Assembly (NCBI GenBank): GCA_937958885.1
Contig: CALGMT010000029.1
Coordinates: 18,744-82,743 of the forward strand
From: an uncultured bacterium
Lineage (GTDB): Bacteria; Verrucomicrobiota; Kiritimatiellia; CAIVKH01
DNA length: 64,000 bases
Direction: 5' to 3'
In this document: positions 33,614-43,091 of the stretch, one piece after another
Position numbering within the stretch: the first letter of the stretch is position 1
Layout of the letters: the number at the start of each line of letters is the position of its first letter
Translations under genes and position numbers: made by a program
Notes under the pieces: model-generated
The model's database searches: none
What the model saw: only the letters and a program-made list of their open reading frames with translations
What the model was told of the DNA's origin: nothing

Positions 33614-36289
33614 ATGACGGATGTCGATTCGAATCCGGAAAATATTGACCATTTGGAAACGCGGGATTGGCTGGACTCGCTGGACGATGTGTATTACACG
33701 CGCGGTCCGGAACGCGTGGCCGGCCTGTTGAGCGACCTCCAGCAACACGCCCAGCGAATGGGCGTCAAACTGCCGGTGACGTCGGTCACCCCCTACACCA
33801 ACACGATCCCGGTCAACCTCCAGCCGGCCTACCCCGGCGACCGCGAACTTGAGCGCCGTATCAAGAGTCTCGTGCGCTGGAACGCAATGGCGATGGTCGT
33901 GCGCGCGAATAAGGCGGACCCCAGCATCGGCGGTCACATCTCGACGTTCGCGTCGTGCGCGACCCTCTACGAGGTGGGCTTCAATCACTTCTTCCGCGGC
34001 CGCAGCGAAACGCAGGAACCGGATTTCGTCTATTTCCAGGGCCACGCCTCGCCCGGCATCTATGCGCGGGCCTTTCTCGAAGGACGTCTCTCGCGCGAAC
34101 ATCTCCAGAATTTCCGGCGCGAGCTGGCGAAGGGCGGCGGGTTGTCGTCCTACCCCCACCCCTGGCTGATGCCGGATTTCTGGGAGTTTCCAACAGTCTC
34201 GATGGGCCTGGGCCCGATCACCGCCATCTACCACGCGCGCTTTATCCGCTATCTGGAGGATCGCGGCCTCAAACCGAAGTCCGATCAGAAGGTATGGGCC
34301 TTCCTCGGCGACGGCGAGACGGACGAGCCAGAGTCGCTCGGCGCGATCTCGCTGGCCGCGCGCGAGCAACTCGACAACCTGATCTTCGTCATCAACTGCA
34401 ACCTCCAACGGCTTGACGGCCCGGTGCGCGGCAACGGGCAGATCATTCAGGAGCTCGAAGCCAACTTCCGCGGCTGCGGATGGAACGTGATCAAGGTCAT
34501 TTGGGGCAGCGACTGGGACCCGCTCCTCGCGGCGGACAAGACCGGGCACCTCGTCAAGCGCATGGGCGAGGTGGTGGACGGCGAGTTCCAAAAGTATGCA
34601 ACGGAATCCGGCGACTACATCCGCAAGAACTTTTTCGGCGCTTATCCGGAAACCCTCAAGCTTGTCGAGCACTTGAGCGACGAGGAACTGACTCGGCTGC
34701 GCCTCGGCGGCCACGACCCGGAGAAGATTTACGCGGCGTTCCGCGCGGCTGTGAACAACAAGGGCACGCCCACCGTCATCTTGTGCCGCACGATCAAAGG
34801 CTATGGCCTCGGCGAGGCAGGCGAAGGCAAAAACATTACGCACCAGCAGAAAAAGCTGAATGAGGAGGAGCTGCGCGAGTTCCGACGCCGCTTCGACATC
34901 CCGATCTCGGAAGACGATATCGCCTCCGCCCCGTTCTACCGCCCGGCCAAGGACAGCCTCGAGATGCAATATCTGCTCGAACGCCGGCGCGCGCTCGGCG
35001 GCTTCCTCCCGAAGCGCATGACCCGGACCAAGCCCATCGTCCCGCCCGAAGACGACCTGTTCGCCGAATTCGCGAAAGGCACCGACGGACGCGAGGCTTC
35101 GACAACGATGGCGTTCGTGCGCCTGCTCTCGAAACTGGTTAAAGATCCGAACATCGGCAAACTTGTGGTGCCGATCGTACCCGACGAGGCGCGGACCTTC
35201 GGTATGGAATCGCTGTTCCGGCAGATCGGCATCTATGCGCACGCCGGCCAGCTCTACGAACCGGTCGATGCGGAGAGCCTGCTCTACTACAAAGAGGCGA
35301 AAGACGGCCAAATTCTAGAAGAGGGCATCAACGAGGCCGGCTCGATCAGCTCCTTCATCGCGGCGGGCACCGCCTACGCGAACCACGGCGTCAACACAAT
35401 CCCGTTCTACATTTACTATTCCATGTTCGGCATGCAGCGCGTGGGCGACCTGGTCTGGCTCGCCGGCGACATGCGCTGCCGCGGGTTCCTCCTCGGCGGC
35501 ACCGCCGGACGCACGACGCTGAACGGCGAAGGCCTTCAGCATCAGGACGGGCACAGCCACCTGCTCGCCTATCCGGTCCCGAATCTGATGAGCTACGATC
35601 CGGCGTATGCCTACGAAATGGCCGTCATCATCAAGGACGGCATTCGCCGCATGTATGTCGAAGGCGAGAGCATTTTCTACTACCTCACCCTCTGCAACGA
35701 GAACTACGCGATGCCGCCCATGCCGAAAGGCGCGGAGGCGGGCATTCTCAAGGGCATGTATCTATTCAAGCCCTCGGAGCTGAAGGGCGCCAAGCTGAAA
35801 GCGCAACTGCTCGGCAGCGGCACGATCCTCAACGAAGTCGTCAAAGCGCAGCAGATGCTGGCGGAGAAATATCAAATCGCCGCGGATGTCTGGTCGGTCA
35901 CCAGCTACAAGGAACTGCGGCGCGACGCGATGGAAGCGGACCGCTTCAACCTGCTGAATCCCGGCGAGCCGCCGAAGACGCCCTACGTCTCGCAGTGTTT
36001 GAACACCACCGAGGGCGTTATCGTCGCGGCTTCCGACTACGTCAAAATGCTGCCCGACGCCCTACAGCGATGGGTGAACCGCCCGATGTACAACCTCGGC
36101 ACCGAGGGCTTCGGCCGCAGCGAAACGCGCGCCAAGTTGCGCGACTTCTTTGAGGTGGACGCGCGCTATGTCACGCTCGCCACTCTGACGCAGCTCGTGC
36201 GCGCCGGCCAACTCAAGGCGGACGTGCTGCCGAAAGCCGTGCAGGACCTTGAAATCGATCCTGCCAAGCCGAACCCGCTCACTGCCTGA
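33614..36289 (+). CDS. aceE: pyruvate dehydrogenase E1 component (homodimeric)
   Basis: The protein is 891 aa (E. coli AceE 887) and decarboxylates pyruvate and acetylates the lipoyl domain of E2. The ThDP/Mg motif is FLGDGETDEPESLGAI with the paired Asn in NLIFVINCN. Other hallmarks are GHISTFASCATLYEVGFNHF, GRTTLNGEGLQHQDGHSH and ELRRDAMEADRFNLL. I chose ATG 33614 over the track's TTG 33608 because GAGGGG lies 8-9 nt before it. The gene opens a three-gene operon with aceF (14-bp gap) and lpd. The 120-bp upstream gap must hold the promoter; a weak TTGCGT-N17-TACGTT is present. Confidence 0.97.
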   Translation: MTDVDSNPENIDHLETRDWLDSLDDVYYTRGPERVAGLLSDLQQHAQRMGVKLPVTSVTPYTNTIPVNLQPAYPGDRELERRIKSLVRWNAMAMVVRANKADPSIGGHISTFASCATLYEVGFNHFFRGRSETQEPDFVYFQGHASPGIYARAFLEGRLSREHLQNFRRELAKGGGLSSYPHPWLMPDFWEFPTVSMGLGPITAIYHARFIRYLEDRGLKPKSDQKVWAFLGDGETDEPESLGAISLAAREQLDNLIFVINCNLQRLDGPVRGNGQIIQELEANFRGCGWNVIKVIWGSDWDPLLAADKTGHLVKRMGEVVDGEFQKYATESGDYIRKNFFGAYPETLKLVEHLSDEELTRLRLGGHDPEKIYAAFRAAVNNKGTPTVILCRTIKGYGLGEAGEGKNITHQQKKLNEEELREFRRRFDIPISEDDIASAPFYRPAKDSLEMQYLLERRRALGGFLPKRMTRTKPIVPPEDDLFAEFAKGTDGREASTTMAFVRLLSKLVKDPNIGKLVVPIVPDEARTFGMESLFRQIGIYAHAGQLYEPVDAESLLYYKEAKDGQILEEGINEAGSISSFIAAGTAYANHGVNTIPFYIYYSMFGMQRVGDLVWLAGDMRCRGFLLGGTAGRTTLNGEGLQHQDGHSHLLAYPVPNLMSYDPAYAYEMAVIIKDGIRRMYVEGESIFYYLTLCNENYAMPPMPKGAEAGILKGMYLFKPSELKGAKLKAQLLGSGTILNEVVKAQQMLAEKYQIAADVWSVTSYKELRRDAMEADRFNLLNPGEPPKTPYVSQCLNTTEGVIVAASDYVKMLPDALQRWVNRPMYNLGTEGFGRSETRAKLRDFFEVDARYVTLATLTQLVRAGQLKADVLPKAVQDLEIDPAKPNPLTA

Positions 36290-36303
36290 ACCTGGAGACG
36301 ACT

Positions 36304-37638
36304 ATGGCTGCCATTGAAGTGAAATTGCCCTCGCTGGGCGAAAATGTAGATACCGGCGATGTGGTCCGCGTGCTGGTAAAAGTCGGCGACGCGGTAAAAA
36401 AAGACCAACCGCTGCTCGAAATGGAAACCGGCAAGGCCACGGTTGAAGTTCCCTCCACCGCCGAGGGCGTCGTCACACAGATTTTGGTGAAAGAGGGCGC
36501 AAAGGCGCGAGTGGGCCAGCCCATCGCCATGCTGGACAGCGCTGCGGCGGCAGCTCCTGCTCAACCGGCCGCTCCTGCCGCCGCGCCTCAGCCGACATCT
36601 GCGCCGCCGCCCGCTCCTCAGCCGCCGCCCCCGCCTGCGGCGTCGCCTGCACCGGCGCCTGTCGCCTCGGAACCACAACCGCGGCCGCGCCCGGCCCCGC
36701 CCCCGTTGCCCCAGATTCCGTTTGCTGCGAATTCAGGCAGCGCCGCGCCCGCCGCGCCCTCCACGCGCAAGTTCGCGCGCGAAATCGGTGTGGATATCAC
36801 CGCAGTCCCCGGCTCCGGCCCCGGCGGACGCATATCGGTGGATGACGTGAAAAACTACGCCCGCGCGATCAACGCCGGCATGGTCCGCCAGCCCGGCAAG
36901 CCGGTCTCTGCACCCCTCCCCGACTTCACCCGCTGGGGCGAAGTCGAGCACCAGCCGTTGAATAACGTCCGCGTCGCGACCGCTGAGCAGATGGCGTTCT
37001 GCTGGAGCACGATCCCGCACGTCACGCTTCACGACAAGGCGGATGTGACGGAACTTGAAAAGCTGCGCCAAGATTCAAAAAGCAAAGCCGAATCCGCGGG
37101 CGCGAAGCTCACCATGACGGCGTTCCTCGTCAAAATCGCCGCCTCAGCGCTGAAGGTCCATCCGAAGTTCAATTCGAGCATCGACCTCGCGCGCGGCGAG
37201 CAGATCGTCAAAAAGTTCTACAATATCGGCGTCGCGGTGGATACCGAGCGCGGGTTGATGGTGCCGGTGCTGCGCGACGCGGACCGTCGCAATGTGATTC
37301 AGATCGCCGTAGAATTGCAGCGCGCCGCGGACCGCGCGAAGGCGCGCAAGCTGAGCCCGGACGATATGGCGGGCGGCTGCTTCACCATCACCAACATCGG
37401 CGGCATCGGCGGCGGCTTTTTCACGCCGATCGTGAACCACCCCGAAGTCGCCATTCTCGGCGTCGGCCGCGCGGCTTACGAGCCCGTCCTCGTGAACGGC
37501 TTCTTCCAACCGCGCCTGCTGTTGCCGCTTTCGCTCTCCTTCGACCACCGCATCATCGACGGCGCGGACGGCGCGCGGTTTCTGCGGTGGATCATCGAAG
37601 CCATTCAAAATCCTGTTCTGCTTTCCCTGGAGGGTTGA
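36304..37638 (+). CDS. aceF: dihydrolipoyllysine-residue acetyltransferase (PDH E2)
   Basis: The protein is 444 aa. A single N-terminal lipoyl domain (1-78) has the lipoylated Lys in METGKATVEVPS. A long Pro/Ala-rich flexible linker (about 80-150) follows, then a peripheral subunit-binding domain (about 158-195; STRKFAREIGVDITAVPGSG). The catalytic acyltransferase domain completes it, with GGCFTITNIGGIGGGFFTPI and the active-site LSFDHRIIDGADGARF. One lipoyl domain instead of E. coli's three is common outside enterobacteria. It forms the core of the PDH complex with the flanking aceE and lpd products. GGAG lies 7 nt before the ATG. Confidence 0.97.
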   Translation: MAAIEVKLPSLGENVDTGDVVRVLVKVGDAVKKDQPLLEMETGKATVEVPSTAEGVVTQILVKEGAKARVGQPIAMLDSAAAAAPAQPAAPAAAPQPTSAPPPAPQPPPPPAASPAPAPVASEPQPRPRPAPPPLPQIPFAANSGSAAPAAPSTRKFAREIGVDITAVPGSGPGGRISVDDVKNYARAINAGMVRQPGKPVSAPLPDFTRWGEVEHQPLNNVRVATAEQMAFCWSTIPHVTLHDKADVTELEKLRQDSKSKAESAGAKLTMTAFLVKIAASALKVHPKFNSSIDLARGEQIVKKFYNIGVAVDTERGLMVPVLRDADRRNVIQIAVELQRAADRAKARKLSPDDMAGGCFTITNIGGIGGGFFTPIVNHPEVAILGVGRAAYEPVLVNGFFQPRLLLPLSLSFDHRIIDGADGARFLRWIIEAIQNPVLLSLEG

Positions 37639-37642
37639 CACC

Positions 37643-39064
37643 TTGAGCGCTGAATCCCAACACGCCCCCTTGCTCGTGATCGGCGGCGGCCCCGGCGGCT
37701 ACCCCGCCGCGTTTCTCGCCGCGGACCACGGAATCGACGTCACGATGGTAGACCAGGACACCAACCCCGGCGGTGTCTGCCTCTACCGAGGCTGCATTCC
37801 CTCGAAAGCCTTGCTGCATGTCGCGCGCGTGATCAACGAGTCCCGCGACGCGGTGGAATGGGGACTGACGTACGCGGAACCCAAAATCGACCTCGACCAG
37901 ATGCGAAAGTGGAAGAACCAGGTCGTCGGGAAACTGACCGGCGGCCTCGGCACGCTGACGCGCAAACGTAAGATCAACTACATCCAGGGCCGGGCCCGCT
38001 TCCAGTCCAATCGAAGCGTCGAAATCGAGCGCGCGGACGGCGCGCGCCAGGTGCTGACCTTCGATCACTGCGTGCTCTCCACCGGCTCGCGCCCTGTAGT
38101 GCCGGGCAATATGAAGTTGGACACGGATCGAGTGATGGACTCGACCTCGGCGTTGAACCTGCCCGACGTGCCGAACCGCCTGCTGGTGATCGGCGGCGGC
38201 TATATCGGTTGCGAACTGGGCACCGTCTATGCCGCGCTGGGAAGCAAGGTCACCGTCGTCGAGATGCTGCCCCAACTGCTGACCGGCGCGGATCGCGATC
38301 TCGCGAACGTCCTCATCTCCACGCTGGAGAAGAAATTCCACAAGATCATGCTCAAGACCAAAGTCGTCGAGATGAAGAACAAGGGCGAGACGATCGAGGT
38401 CAAATTCGAAGGGCTGCATGTCGATCAACCCGTGCAGGAATTCGATCGCGTCCTGATTTCCGTCGGGCGCAAACCCAACACCGAGGATCTCGGCTTGGAA
38501 AACACGCGGATTCAACTCGACCCGAAAGGGTTTGTGAAAGTGGACAAGCAGCGGCGCACGGCGGAGCCGACGATTTTTGCGATCGGCGACATCGCGGGCG
38601 ATCCGATGTTGGCGCATAAGGCGTCGCACGAAGGCCGCATCGCGGTCGAAGCCATCATGGGGCATCCCTCCATCTTCGATCCCCGCGCGATCCCGGCGGT
38701 GGTCTTCACCGACCCGGAAATGGCGTGGTGCGGGTTGACGGAGCTACAGGCCAAGCAAGATGGGCGTGAGGTCAAGATCGTCAGCTTCCCGTGGGCGGCA
38801 TCCGGCCGCGCGGCTACGATGGGGCGAAACGACGGGCTGACCAAATTGATTCTGGATCCGCACACGGAACAAGTGCTCGGCGTCGGAATCGTCGGAGTCG
38901 GCGCAGGCGAGATGATCGCGGAAGGCGTGCTGGCGGTTGAAATGGCCGCGCGCGCGGACGACCTCAAGATGACCATTCATGCGCACCCCACCCTTTCTGA
39001 AACGATGATGGAAGCCGCCGAGATTTTCTTCGGCCACAGCACGCACGTGATCGCGAAAAAATAG
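37643..39064 (+). CDS. lpdA: dihydrolipoyl dehydrogenase (PDH E3)
   Basis: The protein is 473 aa. FAD-binding GGGPGGYPAA at the N-terminus, the redox disulfide in GGVCLYRGCIPSKAL (C-x4-C), NAD-binding VIGGGYIGCELGTVYAALG, IFAIGDIAGDPMLAHKASHE, and the C-terminal HAHPTLSETMMEAAE with the His-Glu base are all present. It reoxidises dihydrolipoamide with NAD+. The start is TTG 37643, four bases after the aceF stop, with GGAGG about 9 nt upstream; no ATG is available at the N-terminus. The unusual LYR in the disulfide motif (usually LNV/LNR) leaves both Cys intact. Confidence 0.96.
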   Translation: MSAESQHAPLLVIGGGPGGYPAAFLAADHGIDVTMVDQDTNPGGVCLYRGCIPSKALLHVARVINESRDAVEWGLTYAEPKIDLDQMRKWKNQVVGKLTGGLGTLTRKRKINYIQGRARFQSNRSVEIERADGARQVLTFDHCVLSTGSRPVVPGNMKLDTDRVMDSTSALNLPDVPNRLLVIGGGYIGCELGTVYAALGSKVTVVEMLPQLLTGADRDLANVLISTLEKKFHKIMLKTKVVEMKNKGETIEVKFEGLHVDQPVQEFDRVLISVGRKPNTEDLGLENTRIQLDPKGFVKVDKQRRTAEPTIFAIGDIAGDPMLAHKASHEGRIAVEAIMGHPSIFDPRAIPAVVFTDPEMAWCGLTELQAKQDGREVKIVSFPWAASGRAATMGRNDGLTKLILDPHTEQVLGVGIVGVGAGEMIAEGVLAVEMAARADDLKMTIHAHPTLSETMMEAAEIFFGHSTHVIAKK

Positions 39065-39130
39065 CGAAAAGAAAAATTACGCGGGATTACGCGCGCGGTG
39101 AGCAAAACAAATCCGTTGCGTGATGACGGA

Positions 39131-39831
39131 TCAGGGCAGATGCCGGCGTCGTCGCGTGTACGCGGCCATTCCCAATCCCGACAAGAAAAGCGCCAACGTG
39201 CCGGGTTCGGGCACAACGGTCACGCTTCCAAATATCGCAACATCGATGCCCGCCGCGCCGAAGCTGCCGCCATCTGCCACGCGCAACACGCCGCCGGCCG
39301 CGGGTGCACCGAAGCCATACAGGCGGAACTCAACCGACGACTGGCCTGAAATATTCACATCGACAATGCGATTGTGCGTACCGCCGGACGTCCACAAATC
39401 CAAATCAGCCGTGAACCCGTCCGCACTGGAGCGCACCGCGAAGTTGGTCGGCCCCTGATTGCTTCGGCTCAGGCGAATGGAGAAATTTGTGATATCCAAC
39501 ACGTAGCCTGGAACGGCCGTGATGGTGACGGAATAGAAGTCGTTGCTGGCAACAGCGTCGGAGACGGTGCTGCTATGGCTAGGCATCGTCCAGCCTCCGG
39601 AGGAAAACGTGTTCGTCGCCGCAGATAGCGTCAATCCAGACCCCTGACCAGCGTCGTTGTGGCCGCGACATTCGGCGCGACATAGTCGGGTGAACGGCTC
39701 GGCTCGTTGCCTGCGCCCCCAGCGACATCCCACCCGATCAAGAGGTCCGCACGCGCGGGCAAAACGAACAGACAGGATAGAAGGATCAGCGCGCAGCCGA
39801 AGACGCCCCCTCGAAATATTTTGGTTTTCAC
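39131..39831 (-). pseudogene. PEP-CTERM exported protein, disrupted by a frameshift
   Basis: Two minus-strand frames together make one protein. The first (39831 down to about 39644) gives the signal peptide (FGCALILLSCLFVLPARADL) and LLIGWDVAGGAG...ATTTLVRG. The second continues with SGLTLSAATNTFSSGGW and ends VVPEPGTLALFLSGLGMAAY plus TRRRRH, the PEP-CTERM sorting signal with its TM helix and Arg cluster. The join falls in a CCCC run (39641-39644 on the plus strand), where one extra base would restore a read-through of about 230 aa. It is either a true inactivation or a sequencing indel. The gene is convergent with lpdA. Confidence 0.75.
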
Positions 39832-40067
39832 AATAATATATCGTTACACTTTCCGCACAAATTGTTCAACTATTTAATTGACCAAAATTACGCATGGATG
39901 ACCCGCCGGCGGCTGATCGTATCATGTTGCTATGCAGTGTATTACGGACACACCCGTCGTCCCGATGCAGGAACGCGAGATTGGAGGCGGCCATCGCAAG
40001 GCAAACGCAACGGGCAGGGGATCGTTTGGGCATACGTCTGTCTGTGCCGTTTTTTGCCTTTTCATGA
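39832..40067. other. gene-free AT-richer spacer between two PEP-CTERM genes
   Basis: This interval is lower in GC than its surroundings. The only ORF (39862-40071, 69 aa) has no recognisable motif, no ribosome site and Cys/Arg-rich composition, so I do not call it. It probably holds promoters for both divergent PEP-CTERM genes. Confidence 0.5.
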
Positions 40068-40096
40068 TTGACAGTTGGCCACCTTGAGCATATCGG
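40068..40096 (+). promoter_or_regulatory. promoter candidate TTGACA-N17-TATCGG
   Basis: A consensus TTGACA (40068-40073) is followed, after 17 nt, by TATCGG (40091-40096), and the ATG of the PEP-CTERM gene lies 24 nt further on behind a purine-rich ribosome site. The -10 match is only partial. Confidence 0.45.
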
Positions 40097-40119
40097 ATGA
40101 CAAAAGGATAGGTGATGTT

Positions 40120-40872
40120 ATGAATATCAAACACATGAGCATGGTGGTTGCATTTGGACTGTCCAGTGCAGTTCTTTCATCGGCAGACATCTCGCTGACT
40201 GGCGTGGGAACCTTCGGATCGGAAAACTTTAATTCGCTTGGCACCAATGCCTCGGTGAACGCATGGGTGAACAATTCCACGATTCCCAATTGGTATGCCG
40301 GCACGACAAATTATTTGGCCGGATCGGGTACCGGCACAGCGGGCGGGCTTTACAGTTTTGGGTCCAATACGACCGATCGCGCGCTCGGCGCGTTGAGTTC
40401 AGCCGCGGCTACACCGATCTTCGGCGTCGTGATGGTGAATAACTCCGGCGGCGATATCAACCTGGCCGACATCCAATTGAGCTTTGTCGGCGAACAATGG
40501 CGTCAGACTGCGAATGCGCAGGCGCTCGCCGCATCCTACCAAATTTCGTCCAGTCCGTTCGTCAACGTGACTTCCGGCACGTGGACGGCATCTACCGCGT
40601 TGAGCTTCACGGCGCCGAATACGGGTACTGCAGGCCCGCTGGACGGCAATTTGCCCGCGAATCAAACGGTCTTCTCCAGCGTGCCGGTTGATACCAGCGG
40701 CGTTCTGGCCAACGGCGAGTATTTGATGGTGCGCTGGGTGAAGGCCGGCACGACCTCGCCCGGTCTCGCGATCGACGACTTTTCGGTCACCGTTGTGCCT
40801 GAACCCGGCACGGTCGCGATGTTCGGCCTAGGATTGGGCGCACTCGCCATCTTGCGGCGCCGCCGCGTTTAG
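40120..40872 (+). CDS. PEP-CTERM sorting domain protein
   Basis: The protein is 250 aa from ATG 40120 (AAGGATAGGTGA upstream); the track start at 40075 is inside the promoter region. An N-terminal signal (SMVVAFGLSSAVLSSA) is followed by a Gly/Ser/Thr/Asn-rich secreted domain (GTFGSENFNSLGTNASVNAW; ALSSAAATPIFGVVMVNNSG). The C-terminus is VVPEPGTVAMFGLGLGALAI plus LRRRRV, a canonical PEP-CTERM signal for processing by exosortase at the inner membrane. The sequence pattern resembles extracellular proteins with a lamin-tail-like or autotransporter-like beta domain, function unknown. No exosortase gene lies in the window. A strong terminator follows. Confidence 0.85.
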   Translation: MNIKHMSMVVAFGLSSAVLSSADISLTGVGTFGSENFNSLGTNASVNAWVNNSTIPNWYAGTTNYLAGSGTGTAGGLYSFGSNTTDRALGALSSAAATPIFGVVMVNNSGGDINLADIQLSFVGEQWRQTANAQALAASYQISSSPFVNVTSGTWTASTALSFTAPNTGTAGPLDGNLPANQTVFSSVPVDTSGVLANGEYLMVRWVKAGTTSPGLAIDDFSVTVVPEPGTVAMFGLGLGALAILRRRRV

Positions 40873-40896
40873 CCGTCCCGGCCAGATCCGTTCACA

Positions 40897-40925
40897 AGCC
40901 CCCGTCTGCGGACGGGGGCTTTTTG
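40897..40925 (+). terminator. rho-independent terminator
   Basis: AGCCCCCGTC (40897-40906), loop TGCG and GACGGGGGCT (40911-40920) form a perfect 10-bp stem followed by TTTTT. It ends the PEP-CTERM transcript and also separates it from the convergent hydrolase gene. Confidence 0.9.
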
Positions 40926-40939
40926 TATTCACGCGCGGG

Positions 40940-41773
40940 TTATTGCGCCAGCAAGGAGCGAATGCGCGCCATCTGGTCCGACTGGAAATCGTGGCCCACG
41001 CCCGGCATCGGAACTTCCACCACATCGACAGACGCACGTTTCAACGCGTCAACCGTCTCGCGCGCCGCGCGAATCCACGGCACCCGATCCGCCGGCGTGG
41101 ATTGATCCCCGTAAGCAATAATCACACGGCGGTCGCGCAACGCAGAAAAAGTCGCGCGCGCGAAGCGCAATCCGCTTTCATGGTCGCAGTCCGATCCCAA
41201 CCAGAAGCCGCCTTCGACTAGAACAAAAGACCCGAACCGCGAGAGCAAATCCGGGTCGCCGGACCACAAGACAACCGCAATCGCCGCAGCCCCGTTGGAG
41301 AATCCAGCCAGCACGCTGCGCCTTTCATCAATATTCGGCGCCCGCTTCCGCAGTTCATCGAGCATAAGGCGAAAAGCAGGCAACATATATGGCCCATCCA
41401 CCGGGGTGATCGACCACTTCACCTCGTCGCGATCCGACGGCTCGACTTTTTTGAACAAGGGGATATTGCAAAGGATGTACCCGGCATCGCCCATGAACGG
41501 CTCGGCCATGTTCAACTCGCCGCCCTTCCCGCCGTCGCCACCGTTCAGGAACACGAGGACCGGATAGGACCGAGCAGGGTCGTAGTCTTTCGGCAGCTTG
41601 ATCGTCATGCGTACGGGTTCATGCGTCTGATTTCGTATTTGGTTGGCCATCGATTGCGGCGCGGACGGAACCTCAAACTCGACCGGCGTGCCGGGGATCA
41701 ATCGGACCTCGGAGTGACCTTGGGTTGCCCCCAGGCAGAGGGCAAGGACGGCTGCGGTGATGATACGGTTCAT
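40940..41773 (-). CDS. secreted alpha/beta hydrolase (esterase-like)
   Basis: The protein is 277 aa. I use ATG 41773, which has AGGGG 6 nt upstream, rather than ATG 41779. It has a signal peptide (ITAAVLALCLGATQGHSEV), then an alpha/beta-hydrolase fold. The oxyanion region is SYPVLVFLNGGDGGKGG, the nucleophile elbow is VLAGFSNGAAA (G-F-S-N-G), and the C-terminal catalytic His is in MPGVGHDFQSDQ. It resembles PHB-depolymerase/feruloyl-esterase type enzymes; the substrate is unknown. It is convergent with the PEP-CTERM gene and divergent from the SET gene. Confidence 0.82.
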   Translation of the reverse strand: MNRIITAAVLALCLGATQGHSEVRLIPGTPVEFEVPSAPQSMANQIRNQTHEPVRMTIKLPKDYDPARSYPVLVFLNGGDGGKGGELNMAEPFMGDAGYILCNIPLFKKVEPSDRDEVKWSITPVDGPYMLPAFRLMLDELRKRAPNIDERRSVLAGFSNGAAAIAVVLWSGDPDLLSRFGSFVLVEGGFWLGSDCDHESGLRFARATFSALRDRRVIIAYGDQSTPADRVPWIRAARETVDALKRASVDVVEVPMPGVGHDFQSDQMARIRSLLAQ

Positions 41774-41831
41774 GAACATCCCCTGTGTGTGCTCTTGATT
41801 TACGCATCATAAAGCATATACCCATCCGCGA

Positions 41832-42320
41832 ATGAAGCGTTTTGCGCATATAGAGGCTCGGCGATCGCCCATCCACGGACTCGGCGTATTTGCGCTGCAG
41901 CCGCTGCCGGCCGGCATGCAGATCATCGAATACACCGGGCGCCGCGAGCGGTGGGCCCTGCACAAGCACAAGCGCAGCTCGCATACGGAAATTTTTCACC
42001 TAAGCCCGACGCACATCATCAATCCCGTCGAGGGCGGCAGCATCGCCCGCTACATCAACCACTCGTGCGCGCCGAACTGCGAGGCGATCCAGGAAGAGGA
42101 TCGCATTTTTATCTACGCGTTGCGCGATATCCGCCCCGGCGAGGAGTTGTTTTATGACTACGGGTTGATTCTGGGTCGGCGATTTACACGCGAAGACGTC
42201 CGGTTGCATTTCTGCCGATGCGGCGCGCCGCGCTGCCGCGGCACAATGCTTGCCGTTCCGCCGCATCGCAGGGCGCAAGTGCGGCGTTGGGTTCGCGCCA
42301 TGCGAGCGGAGACGAAATGA
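41832..42320 (+). CDS. SET-domain protein lysine methyltransferase-like
   Basis: The protein is 162 aa, essentially a bare SET domain. Its motifs are RRSPIHGLGVFALQPLPAG (N-SET), RYINHSCAPNCEA (the SET-C pseudoknot NHSCxPNC), GEELFYDYGL (catalytic Tyr) and the post-SET cysteine cluster FCRCGAPRCRGTM. All key positions for SAM and Lys binding seem intact. Bacterial SET proteins of this size occur sporadically and have unknown protein targets. It overlaps the next gene (ATGA), so it is co-translated with a DUF3108-like periplasmic protein. Confidence 0.9.
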   Translation: MKRFAHIEARRSPIHGLGVFALQPLPAGMQIIEYTGRRERWALHKHKRSSHTEIFHLSPTHIINPVEGGSIARYINHSCAPNCEAIQEEDRIFIYALRDIRPGEELFYDYGLILGRRFTREDVRLHFCRCGAPRCRGTMLAVPPHRRAQVRRWVRAMRAETK

Positions 42321-43084
42321 TGCGGGCCGTTCGAGGGGTTGCGCTGCTCGCTGGTGTCTGGCTCACCTGCGCCGCTGCAGCGCGCGAGCCGGGCTTCCCC
42401 GTCGGCGAGGTCCTGAATGCGCATCTGAAATGGGGCGTGGTGCCCGTCGGCACGGCGCGCATTTCATCGGAGTGGACGGACGACGATCCCCCACTCATTC
42501 GCCTCCGCGTCCACGTCCGATCCAACGCCTTTCTCGACCGCCTCTACCGCATCGACGACACGGTCGAGAGCCTTGTCGATCCGCCCTCGTTCCTACCGGT
42601 TCGCTTCGACAAGGACATGAACGAGGGCGGCGTCAAGCGGCGCGACGCCACTTTTTTCGACCGGATTCAAGGCCAGGTGATCTGGCAAAACCTCCTGGAG
42701 CCGGAACGCAAATCGTACGATGCGTCGCGCGATGTGCGCGACATCCTCTCCCTCATGTACGCGCTCCGCGCGACGCCGTTGAACGAGGGCGAGACGAATC
42801 GGTACGTGGCCGCCGGCGACGACGGTCCGGTCGAGGTCAAGATCGCGATCAAGGCCCGGCGCAATTTCAAGCATGAGCGCTACGGCCCGATTCCCGCGCT
42901 GCACATTCGGCCGGAAGTCGGCAGCGACGGCCTGTTCCTTGGCCGCGTGCCGCGCGATTTATGGATTTCCGCGAATCCGCCGTACGTCTTGTTGCGGCTA
43001 TCCGTCGAAGCGCCGATCGGGCAAATTCATCTGATCCTCGATGAAATCGAGGGGCATCCTGAGGGGCCTTGGCCCTATCGATAG
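42317..43084 (+). CDS. DUF3108-like exported protein, copy A
   Basis: The protein is 255 aa from ATG 42317 (ATGA overlap with the SET gene; a second ATG follows at 42320). It has a signal peptide (GVALLAGVWLTCAAAAREP), then a beta-rich periplasmic domain with LKWGVVPVGTARISSEW, RSNAFLDRLYRIDDTVES and SFLPVRFDKDMNEGG. These blocks match the paralogue at 44.8-45.7 kb and the DUF3108 family. Family members are periplasmic or outer-membrane associated; the function is unresolved, with roles in lipid or LPS handling suggested by proximity to kdsB. It is convergent with kdsB. Confidence 0.82.
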   Translation: MMRAVRGVALLAGVWLTCAAAAREPGFPVGEVLNAHLKWGVVPVGTARISSEWTDDDPPLIRLRVHVRSNAFLDRLYRIDDTVESLVDPPSFLPVRFDKDMNEGGVKRRDATFFDRIQGQVIWQNLLEPERKSYDASRDVRDILSLMYALRATPLNEGETNRYVAAGDDGPVEVKIAIKARRNFKHERYGPIPALHIRPEVGSDGLFLGRVPRDLWISANPPYVLLRLSVEAPIGQIHLILDEIEGHPEGPWPYR

Positions 43085-43091
43085 TCGTCGT

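Noticed and set aside
33593-35311. 572-aa minus-strand ORF over aceE
   Set aside because: Shadow of the aceE coding strand, whose ThDP motif and length are conclusive.
39862-40071. 69-aa ORF in the spacer between PEP-CTERM genes
   Set aside because: No ribosome site, odd composition and overlap with the likely promoter of the following gene.
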